Positions 58,014-64,000 of a DNA stretch of 64,000 nucleotides are shown piece by piece. Made by a program: the position numbers and the translations under genes. Position 1 is the stretch's first letter. The number at the start of each line of letters is the position of its first letter. The notes beneath the pieces are model-generated. The model had not been told where the DNA came from and made no database searches. It saw nothing but the letters and a program-made list of their open reading frames with translations. Source of the DNA: Acidimicrobiales bacterium (GTDB taxonomy: Bacteria > Actinomycetota > Acidimicrobiia > Acidimicrobiales > SZUA-35); the NCBI GenBank assembly GCA_028285495.1, contig JANQPB010000029.1:1-64000 (forward strand), in the 5' to 3' direction.

Positions 58014-58748
58014 TCAGCGGACGGGGCCGGCCGACGACGCCCCCTCGGACGCCGGGGCGCCACCGCCGACGGCGCCGGGATCGTCGCCCTCCGGCCGCCA
58101 GCGGCACCGGTTGGCCAGGGCGACCGCCTCGAGCTGCGACCCGACCCCGAGCTTGCGCAGCAGGCTCTTGATCTGGGTCCTGACCGTGGCCACCGACACG
58201 AAGTTGCGCTCGGCCATCAGCGCCGGGGCCTGGCCGTCCATGAGCCCGGCCAGCACCTGCTGCTCCCGCGGTGAGAGCTCGGTGAACGGGGCCAGCCGTT
58301 GCCCGTCCTCGGCCTCGAGGCGCTGGCGCTCGGCCCGGAGCTCGGCCAGCAGGCGGGTCTGGACCGCCTCGCCGGCCGCGAGCCGCAGGATCGTGTCGAC
58401 GATGTCCGACAGCGGCTCGGACTTGCCGAGCACGGCGCTGGCGCCGAGGCCGACGGTCCGGGCCAGCAACCGGCGATCGGTCTCGCCGGTGAGCACCGCG
58501 ACCGGTACGGCCCGCTCGACCAGCGGGCCGATCAACGCCACTCCACCGCCAGGGATCGGGAGACCGAGGTCGATCACCGCGCAGTCCGGTCCGGCCTCGG
58601 CCACGGTCGCGACGAGCGCCAGCGGATCCTGCCCGGGCCCGGTGGTCGGGTCGACCAGCTGCACGGTCGCTCCGGCCCGCTCCAGCTCCCCCTGGAGCCC
58701 CGACGCCAGCAGTGGGTGGTCGTCGACGATCACCACTCGGCGGCCCAT
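58014..58748 (-). CDS. LuxR-type two-component response regulator
   Basis: 244 residues. The receiver domain starts RRVVIVDDHPLLASGL; the phospho-acceptor Asp is in CAVIDLGLPIPGGG, and the Lys is in SAVLGKSEPLSD. A coiled linker precedes the C-terminal LuxR helix-turn-helix (FTELSPREQQVLAGLMDG, FVSVATVRTQIKSLLRKLGV). The tail is Gly/Ala/Glu-rich. It overlaps the stop of the histidine kinase gene (GTGATG), forming one operon. The kinase promoter is divergent from the flp pilin gene, so control of the pilus locus is plausible. Confidence 0.88.
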   Translation of the reverse strand: MGRRVVIVDDHPLLASGLQGELERAGATVQLVDPTTGPGQDPLALVATVAEAGPDCAVIDLGLPIPGGGVALIGPLVERAVPVAVLTGETDRRLLARTVGLGASAVLGKSEPLSDIVDTILRLAAGEAVQTRLLAELRAERQRLEAEDGQRLAPFTELSPREQQVLAGLMDGQAPALMAERNFVSVATVRTQIKSLLRKLGVGSQLEAVALANRCRWRPEGDDPGAVGGGAPASEGASSAGPVR

Positions 58749-59968
58749 CACGCCACCGCCGTCGCCGGCTCGGTGCGGAGGCTGAGCACGAACGACGTCC
58801 GACCGGCTTCGGCCGGACCGACCCGGAGGTCGCCGCCGTTCAGCCCGGCCAGCATCCTGGCCCTGGCCAGGCCGAGGCCTCGCCCCTCCGGGTGGGTGGT
58901 CACGCCCCGCCGGAAGAGCACCTCGGGGTCACCGACCCCGAGCTCGCCCGGGTTCGTGACGGTCAGCCGGGTGGCGTCGGCCCCGGTCAGCAGCTCGACC
59001 TCGATCGGGCCGTCGGCGCCGTGGCGCTCGGCGTTGGCCAGCAGGTTGTCGACGATGGCCAGTACCTCCGACTCCTCCCCCCAGGCCATCGCCCGCTCGG
59101 GCCCACGGAAGCGGAGGTCACGCCCGCCCTGCTGCCTGGCCGCGATCATGGCCGACGTGCCCGCCGCCAGGTCGAAGGCGTTGACCGTCCTGGCGCCGGT
59201 GAGCGTCAGCCGGCGAAGCCGGGCCGCTTCGGACCTCAGGGGAGCGGCCAGCTCGTCATCGACGGAGCCGATGGCCGCCTCGATGGCCAGCAGGCCGCTC
59301 CGCAGATCGTGGAGCAGTTCCTCGACCCTGGTCACCTCGTCCTCGATGCGTCGCCGCGACTCGACCAGCTCGACCAGCGAGCGGTGCTCGGCCAGCTCGA
59401 GGTCGACCAGGAGCCCGTAGACGCAGGTCATGCCGGCCACGGCGGCCAGGAGCGCCGGGACCGGCCCGGCCCGATCGAGCGATCCCATCGGGAGCACGAG
59501 CAGCGCCACCAGGCCGAGTCCCAGGGCTCCGAGGCCGCTGAAGACCTCGAGCCAGTGCGTTGACCGGATCCCGGCGAAGACCAGGCCGGCGGCGAGCCCG
59601 ACGCTGGCGACTGCGACGAGGAGGGTCGTGAGCGGATGGGGTGGTCGGCTGGCGACGAAGGCCGCCCACGACCAGATCGCCCCGGGCCCGACCAGCACGG
59701 CGGCAACGGCTCCGATCCAGGCGTTGCGCACCGCGAGCGATCGGTAGGCGGCCAGGCCGGCGGCGATGGTGAACGTCGTGACCGCCATCACCCCGAACTG
59801 GGACGGCGGGCCGTCCGGCAGCCCGATCAGCCCGAGTGACTCGGCGGCGATGGCCAGGGCCAGCGCCGCCATCGTGGCTCCGAACACGGCGAATGCCAGC
59901 ATGGCCGGCGGCTTGAGGCGATGATCCGGCGCCGGCGACTCCGGGTTCCGGGTCGTGGAGATGCTCAC
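58748..59968 (-). CDS. Membrane sensor histidine kinase
   Basis: About 406 residues. Six hydrophobic helices (about residues 20-210) are followed by a dimerisation helix with the phospho-acceptor in LLHDLRSGLLAIEAAIG. The ATPase domain shows an N box IVDNLLANAERHG and a G box EGRGLGLARARMLAG. A separate periplasmic sensor domain is lacking, so the membrane helices may sense the signal. GTG 59968 is used; TTG 59971, at better distance from GGAGGA, is an equally good start. Confidence 0.85.
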   Translation of the reverse strand: MSISTTRNPESPAPDHRLKPPAMLAFAVFGATMAALALAIAAESLGLIGLPDGPPSQFGVMAVTTFTIAAGLAAYRSLAVRNAWIGAVAAVLVGPGAIWSWAAFVASRPPHPLTTLLVAVASVGLAAGLVFAGIRSTHWLEVFSGLGALGLGLVALLVLPMGSLDRAGPVPALLAAVAGMTCVYGLLVDLELAEHRSLVELVESRRRIEDEVTRVEELLHDLRSGLLAIEAAIGSVDDELAAPLRSEAARLRRLTLTGARTVNAFDLAAGTSAMIAARQQGGRDLRFRGPERAMAWGEESEVLAIVDNLLANAERHGADGPIEVELLTGADATRLTVTNPGELGVGDPEVLFRRGVTTHPEGRGLGLARARMLAGLNGGDLRVGPAEAGRTSFVLSLRTEPATAVA

Positions 59969-60244
59969 CAAGTCGACAGTCCTCCTCGTCCGGTGGTCAT
60001 GGCCCATGGGCCGCCGCCGACACCGACATCATTCGACAAGCAACGCGTGTCGTCTGGAGAGGTTTTCGCCCGGTCACGGGTCCGACCTTCGTCGTAATGG
60101 ATCTCTCTCCATCGGCAAACATCCGGGGTCGTCTCGCTTCTTGCTGTCACGAGCTGTCGGACATTACCGCATCTGGGGGATGCCACATCTGACACCCAGG
60201 TCCAGGATGAAGGGGCAAAGTTGCAACAAGGCGAGGAGTAATTC

Positions 60245-60457
60245 ATGACCTACATGGTTGTTTGGACACTTGGACAGAAGGCGAGGTTCGAGCAGCGGCT
60301 CGGCCAGGATCGAGGGGCAGGGTTGGCGGAGTACGCCCTCCTGCTGTTCGTCGTGGCAGTCGCCGCCGCCACCATCATCGGTGCCTTCGGGCAGAACATC
60401 ATCAACGCTTTCACCGGTGCCACGAACGAACTGCCGGCGGCTCCGCCGGCTCCCTAG
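60245..60457 (+). CDS. flp: Flp/Fap-type pilin
   Basis: 70 residues. A short basic leader ends in a prepilin peptidase site: RG before AGLAEYALLLFVVAVAAATI, with Glu at +5 and Tyr at +6 as in Flp pilins. The hydrophobic helix and a short Ala/Pro-rich tail complete it. It is the major subunit of the Tad pilus made by the genes downstream. GAGGAG (60233-60238) is a good ribosome-binding site. It is transcribed separately from tadE, with a structured 3' region and a terminator. Confidence 0.92.
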   Translation: MTYMVVWTLGQKARFEQRLGQDRGAGLAEYALLLFVVAVAAATIIGAFGQNIINAFTGATNELPAAPPAP

Positions 60458-60462
60458 TAGGT

Positions 60463-60638
60463 CCGTTCCGATCGGAGAGCTGAAGGAGGGCTAAACCGGT
60501 GAGCCCTCCGATCGGAACGGTGGTCCCCTGCGCCGCCGCTGAGGGAGTGTCCTGCCGCAATCGCCGCAAAGCGGTAGGGCACTCCCGACCTCGCCGATCA
60601 GAGACCTTCGACCGGAGAGAACTTTGCGGTGGCGAGGT
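60463..60638 (+). ncRNA. Structured 3' region of flp mRNA, possible small RNA
   Basis: Three strong stems follow the flp stop. The first is a perfect 15-bp pair (60463-60477 with 60506-60520) that competes with an inner 8-bp hairpin GGAGGGCT / AGCCCTCC (60485-60509). The second has 16-base arms 60543-60558 and 60571-60586 with two G-U pairs and a 12-nt loop. The third is ACCTCGCC (60588-60595) with GGCGAGGT (60631-60638). No ORF explains them. Stabilisation of the abundant pilin mRNA or a processed small RNA are both possible. Confidence 0.55.
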
Positions 60639-60679
60639 GTTGTATAGACCAGAATGACTTCTGATGTCCAACACTTTTT
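60637..60679 (+). terminator. Intrinsic terminator of the flp transcript
   Basis: Arms GTGTTG (60637-60642) and CAACAC (60669-60674), continued by GAC/GTC and CAGAA/TTCTG around a TGAC loop, are followed by TTTTT (60675-60679). It is the only terminator in the window with a clear U-tract. Confidence 0.75.
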
Positions 60680-60976
60680 GTCGATCCATTTTCGTGGTTC
60701 AGGGCATACCTCTTTCTACAACATGTGCTGTCTTGCTGGACATAAATGCATGTCGAAACAACTATGAGGTACGGCAAGGACCGTGATCAGGAGACACCTG
60801 ACGGAATCTCCTCTTGAAAACAATGACGCTTCTCTCCAACCAGAATCAAGCAAAAACTCGCACATAGAATTCTCTCGCTATTGACCCTTGTCAAAGGGTG
60901 TCCTTGTCGCTAGGTTGCTCCTTCACAGGTGCGGGCCTGGCCGGCCTGGGCGTCATGCGCCCAGGCGGAGGAAGCG
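60680..60976 (+). promoter_or_regulatory. AT-rich intergenic region upstream of tadE
   Basis: These 297 bp hold no credible gene and are far richer in A+T than anything else in the window. TAGAAT at 60865-60870 is a good -10 candidate. TTGAC-CCTT-GTCAA (60881-60894) overlaps ACCCTT-GTCA-AAGGGT (60884-60899), two nested palindromes that could be an operator. GGAGG (60967-60971) is the tadE ribosome-binding site. Confidence 0.4.
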
Positions 60977-61468
60977 ATGCGGCGACAGCGAGGCACGGCA
61001 CCGGACGGCCGGCGGCATCGCGTCGATGGCGAGGCCGGCGCCCGCCGGTCGAGGCGTCGACGTGGGTCGCACGGGCACGATGGCGTCACCACGGCGGACC
61101 AGGGCAACGCCATCGCCGAGTTCGCCCTGGTGCTCCCGCTGCTGATGATGCTCGTGTTCGGCATGGTCGAGCTCGGGTTCGCCCTGTCGGCGTCCCAGGC
61201 CGTCGAGTCCGCCGCCCGGGAGGGTGGCCGGCTCGCGTCGCTGTCGTCGACCTCCAGGTCCGACGTGATCAGCCGGGTCGACGCCTCGCTCGCCGACGCC
61301 CCGCTCGAGTCCGGCCCGGTCGTCTCGGTCAGCCCGTCGGTGTGCGCCGGGCGGGAAGGCGAGTCGGTCTCGGTGACCGTCAGGGGCACCCGCCGGATCG
61401 ACATCCCGTTCGTCCTGACCCACGACCTGACCCTGACCGGGAAGGCGGTCTTCCGTTGCGAGGCGTGA
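60977..61468 (+). CDS. tadE: TadE-like minor pilin
   Basis: 163 residues. A long Arg-rich leader is followed by the TadE motif DQGNAIAEFALVLPLLMMLV, where Glu follows the processing site, then FGMVELGFALSASQAVESAA. The rest is an extracytoplasmic beta-rich domain with two cysteines. TadE-like pseudopilins are cut by the same prepilin peptidase as Flp and help assembly. ATG 60977 is chosen for its GGAGG site. Its stop overlaps the next GTG. Confidence 0.85.
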   Translation: MRRQRGTAPDGRRHRVDGEAGARRSRRRRGSHGHDGVTTADQGNAIAEFALVLPLLMMLVFGMVELGFALSASQAVESAAREGGRLASLSSTSRSDVISRVDASLADAPLESGPVVSVSPSVCAGREGESVSVTVRGTRRIDIPFVLTHDLTLTGKAVFRCEA

Positions 61469-62517
61469 CGGGCCGCATCGGTGCGGCTGGACCGGTCCGT
61501 TGGCCACGCCGCGCGCTGGTGACCGCAGCCGACGAGCGGGGCGCAACCCTGGTCCTGGTCGCCCTCCTGCTGACCGCCATGCTCGGACTGACCGCCCTCG
61601 TGGTCGATGTCGGGGGGATGCGGGTCGCCAGGCGAGCCCTCGTCCCGGCCGCCGATGCTGCGGCGCTGGCCGCCGCCCAGGACCTGGTCGAGCGGCCATG
61701 GGATCGGGCCGGGGCCTGCGCGACCGCCAGGACCTACGTGACCGCAAACGACGTCGACGCCACGATGACCGACTGCGAGGTCACCGGCAACAGCGGTGGC
61801 GGGGTCGTCACGGTGTGGACCACCAGGGAACGGACGTCGTCCTTCCTCGCCCCGCCCGGGGGCTCGTTCGAGCCGGCCGAGGCCTCGTCGGCCGCGGCAT
61901 GGGGCCCACCGAGGGCGATCACCGGCCTTCGTCCCGTCGGTCTCTGCTACGACGGCTCGCCCGAGCTCAAGCAGCTGATCGACAACCCGCCGAGCTCGGT
62001 CGTCTACCTCGAGCTGCCGTTCCCGAAGGTCGACGCCACGGCGTGCGGCGGCGTCAGCACGACCGGCAACTTCCTCAGCGTCGACTTCGAGGGCGGGGCC
62101 AGCACGGCCGAGGTCGGTCAGTGGGCGGTCGACGGCTATCCCGAGCCGGTTGCGCTCGACGGCCCGACCACGACCGGCTGCTCCGGCCAGCCCTGCGCCG
62201 ATCGGCCCTACGCCATCCCCGCCATCTCCGGCGACCTCGACGAGCTGGTCGACAGCGGCGACTACGTCCCGTGGCCGATCTACGACTACGCCGACAGCGA
62301 CGGCGTCCACGTGATCGGGTTCATCCGGGCTCGCCTGTACTGGTATGCGTTCCAGGGGCCGCTCGAGTACTGGACGCTGGCGTTCAAGGTCGAGCCCGGC
62401 CTCGTGATCGGCACCTGTTGCGGAGGTCCGGGGCTCGACGCCGGCAACCGGGTCGTCGCCATCTGCGGCGTCGACGGGTGGCGGAGCCCGGAGTGCGGCG
62501 GGGGAGGATCCTCGTGA
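61465..62517 (+). CDS. TadG-like pilus assembly protein
   Basis: 350 residues from a GTG overlapping the tadE stop (GTGA). ADERGATLVLVALLLTAMLG and LTALVVDVGGMRVARRALVP form the N-terminal TadG/Flp-related anchor. A large extracytoplasmic part rich in cysteines, aspartate and tyrosine follows, without a recognisable von Willebrand A domain. It may anchor or cap the pilus. It is coupled to a 19-codon ORF and then cpaB. Confidence 0.72.
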   Translation: MTGRIGAAGPVRWPRRALVTAADERGATLVLVALLLTAMLGLTALVVDVGGMRVARRALVPAADAAALAAAQDLVERPWDRAGACATARTYVTANDVDATMTDCEVTGNSGGGVVTVWTTRERTSSFLAPPGGSFEPAEASSAAAWGPPRAITGLRPVGLCYDGSPELKQLIDNPPSSVVYLELPFPKVDATACGGVSTTGNFLSVDFEGGASTAEVGQWAVDGYPEPVALDGPTTTGCSGQPCADRPYAIPAISGDLDELVDSGDYVPWPIYDYADSDGVHVIGFIRARLYWYAFQGPLEYWTLAFKVEPGLVIGTCCGGPGLDAGNRVVAICGVDGWRSPECGGGGSS

Positions 62518-62573
62518 CCGGGCCGATCGGTCGGGTGGCGACGGTCGGAGCGGGTCGGGAGGCACGGCGATGA
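62514..62573 (+). CDS. 19-codon coupling ORF before cpaB
   Basis: A GTG-started frame that overlaps the TadG-like stop (GTGA) and ends in the ATGA start of cpaB. A strong GGGGGAGG lies 6-7 nt upstream of its start. It mirrors the bridging ORF at 30951. The peptide is unlikely to have a function of its own; ribosome hand-over is the simplest reading. Confidence 0.3.
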   Translation: MTGPIGRVATVGAGREARR

Positions 62574-63391
62574 ACCGGCGGATCGTCGGATTGATCGGGG
62601 CGCTGGCCCTGGCCCTCGTCGGGACGGCAGCCCTCGTGTTCTACGTCGGCACGGCCGAGCAGCGAGCCCTGGCCGGTGAGCGGCTGGTCGAGGTCTACGT
62701 CGTCGATCAGCCCATTGCGGCCGGCACGGCCGTCGAGCAGATCGGACCGCTCGTCTCGGTCGAGCGGGTCCCGATCAAGGTGGCCGCCGCCGGGGCGGTC
62801 CAGGACCTGGCCGTCGTCGCCGGGCTGGTCGTCGCCCTCGATCTCGTGCCCGGTGAGCAGCTGGTGACCTCCCGATTCGTGGCCAGGGCCGCCATGAACG
62901 ACCGCCAGATCGGCATCGACGTGCCGGACGAGATGGTCGAGATCACGGTCGAGCTGGCGGCCGAGCGGGCGGTCGGCGGCTTGCTCGAGCCCGGTCAGAC
63001 CGTGTCGGTGCTCGCCTCGTTCGAGCCGTTCAGTCTCAGCCGGACCGTCGTCGACGTGAACGGCGAGGCGGTGCCACTGCCGTCGTCGGTCGGTGAGGAC
63101 GTGCAGGGCACGACCCCCAACTCGACGGATCTGCTGCTGCGCAAAGTCCTGGTCACCGCCATCCAGGAGCCGATCGGCTCGCGCCCGGCCGAGGGCGAAA
63201 GGTTGACGGATGCGCCCGAGGACTCGGTCTTCGTGACGCTGGCGGTCGAGCCGTTCGACGCCGAGCGGCTGGTCTTCACCGCCGAGTTCGGGGAGATCTG
63301 GTTGGCGGCCGAGCGCGAGTCGGTGCCGGAGAGCGACGAGCCGGGCCAGACCCGGGGCAGCGTGCTGATCGATCGGCGGCCACGCCGGTGA
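62570..63391 (+). CDS. cpaB: CpaB/RcpC-type pilus assembly protein (SAF domain)
   Basis: 273 residues. An N-terminal membrane helix (IGALALALVGTAALVFYVG) leads to a SAF domain with YVVDQPIAAGTAVEQIG and DLVPGEQLVTSRFV. A RcpC-like beta domain contains LLEPGQTVSVLASFEP and FVTLAVEPFDAERLVFTAEF. CpaB acts in the envelope, helping the pilus pass through the cell wall. It follows flp, tadE and the TadG-like gene and precedes the ATPase gene. Confidence 0.87.
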   Translation: MNRRIVGLIGALALALVGTAALVFYVGTAEQRALAGERLVEVYVVDQPIAAGTAVEQIGPLVSVERVPIKVAAAGAVQDLAVVAGLVVALDLVPGEQLVTSRFVARAAMNDRQIGIDVPDEMVEITVELAAERAVGGLLEPGQTVSVLASFEPFSLSRTVVDVNGEAVPLPSSVGEDVQGTTPNSTDLLLRKVLVTAIQEPIGSRPAEGERLTDAPEDSVFVTLAVEPFDAERLVFTAEFGEIWLAAERESVPESDEPGQTRGSVLIDRRPRR

Positions 63392-63467
63392 CGGGCGGCG
63401 AGCGGGCGACGGGTGAGCGCATGGCCGACGGTCGGCGACGCCCGGGCCGGAACGAAAGGGCGGAGCG

Positions 63468-64000
63468 ATGAGTGGAATCACGCTGGTGTCGGGCAACCCG
63501 AACCTCGAGGCGGTGTTCGTCGAGGAGTTCGGGCGGTCGACCCCGGTCCGGCGCGTGTGGTCGGACCAGTGGCAGGACCCGGCCGAGGTGGCGATGGACG
63601 CCTGTGCCGCCGACCCGGCGCTGGTGGTGATCGGCGCCGATGCCGGCCAGGAGCTGACGCAGGTGGTGCTTCCCGAGATCGACCGCCTGTTCCCGGCCAC
63701 CACGATCCTGTGCCTCACCCCCCGGGTCGACACCGCCACCTCGATGACCCTGCTCCGTCTCGGGGCCCGCGACGTCGCCTTCGAGGGTGGGACCCGGCGC
63801 GAGTTCCGGGCGTCGGTCGAGCCCGTGCTGCAGCTGGCCCAGTCCCGCCACCAGCGGCGGAGCGACACCCCGGCCGAGATCAGGCGCCGGGTGATCACCG
63901 TCATCAGCCCGAAAGGTGGAAGCGGCAAGACGACGGTGGCGGTCAACCTGGCGGTCGGCCTGGCCCGCCGGGTGCCGAAGAAGGTCGTGTTGCTCGATCT
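63468..64000 (+). CDS. cpaE: CpaE/TadZ-like ATPase (3' end outside window)
   Basis: 177 complete codons are visible. An N-terminal receiver-like domain (about 1-125, with ALVVIGADAGQELTQ and LRLGARDVAFEG) is followed by a ParA/MinD-type ATPase. Its deviant Walker A is SPKGGSGKTTVAVNLAVGLA (about 148-167) with two lysines. TadZ/CpaE places the pilus machine at the cell pole. ATG 63468 has a GGGCGGAG site. The frame is open at the window edge, where tadA (the motor ATPase) would be expected next. Confidence 0.88.
   Translation, partial: MSGITLVSGNPNLEAVFVEEFGRSTPVRRVWSDQWQDPAEVAMDACAADPALVVIGADAGQELTQVVLPEIDRLFPATTILCLTPRVDTATSMTLLRLGARDVAFEGGTRREFRASVEPVLQLAQSRHQRRSDTPAEIRRRVITVISPKGGSGKTTVAVNLAVGLARRVPKKVVLLD

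Noticed and set aside
60008..60244. Cyclic-di-GMP riboswitch upstream of flp
   Set aside because: GGCAAAC occurs at about 60114, but the tetraloop, receptor and the second conserved block of the class are not found at the right spacing.

Overview
This 64 kb window is chromosomal DNA from a very GC-rich actinobacterium, by inference a free-living member of the class Acidimicrobiia (Iamia/Ilumatobacter-like). The evidence is the extreme G+C at third codon positions, coenzyme F420 genes (cofE, cofD), a gene order manB-manA-trm112-ahcY ... comFC-hpf-secA that resembles mycobacteria, sunset-domain and DUF5719 proteins, and many genes with a TANNNT -10 box only 6-7 nt upstream of the start codon (leaderless mRNAs). 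There is no phage, plasmid, IS transposase, CRISPR array, rRNA or recognisable tRNA. The genus is not determined.

Layout. 1-9 kb: the 3' part of a huge acidic, Ala/Gly-rich repeat protein with sunset and BON domains; a minus-strand set for a class IV aminotransferase, a sulfotransferase-like protein and a TSUP transporter; an L,D-transpeptidase; a tiny zinc-ribbon protein; an enoyl-CoA hydratase; and a YceH protein. 9-17.9 kb: thiamine pyrophosphokinase and an LCP-family cell-wall ligase, then ugd and UDP-xylose synthase, three glycosyltransferases and a nucleotidyltransferase (a surface-glycan cluster). 18-25.4 kb: a DUF3516 RNA helicase and cofE on the minus strand; a plus-strand cassette of a dirigent-like secreted protein, a methyltransferase and a cytochrome P450; then cofD on the minus strand. 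25.5-33.3 kb: gmd and rmd (GDP-D-rhamnose), divergent from a giant membrane GT2, a coupled small ORF, a DUF5719 protein and a thioredoxin-like protein. 33.5-41.6 kb: ftsH, a CPBP protease, a small zinc protein, a very large PTPS-related membrane protein and a GtrA-GT2 fusion. 41.7-46.2 kb: manB, manA, a Trm112-like protein and ahcY. 46.5-49.7 kb: a 1066-residue protein with an eCIS-core (DUF4157-like) zincin motif and a Het-C-like domain. 49.7-56.9 kb: comFC, hpf, secA, prfB, ftsE and ftsX. 57-60 kb: azlCD and a LuxR-type response regulator with its histidine kinase, on the minus strand. 60.2 kb to the end: the start of a Tad (Flp) pilus locus (flp, tadE, tadG-like, cpaB, cpaE/tadZ-like), cut by the window edge.

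How the genes work together. manA and manB make mannose-1-phosphate; gmd and rmd turn GDP-mannose into GDP-D-rhamnose; ugd and the decarboxylase make UDP-glucuronate and UDP-xylose. These sugars could feed the five or more glycosyltransferases and the LCP ligase, suggesting an elaborate wall or capsule glycan. cofE and cofD supply two steps of F420 synthesis. secA, ftsH, hpf, prfB and ftsEX are core housekeeping genes.

The most unusual items are the eCIS-core/Het-C protein between ahcY and comFC, where mycobacteria keep tmk-mtrAB-lpqB; a 170-bp element present twice, each time exactly between convergent genes and bounded by CTAG; a highly structured RNA after the flp pilin gene; two very short ORFs that couple neighbouring genes through 4-base stop/start overlaps; and an apparent CTG start on the GtrA-GT2 gene.
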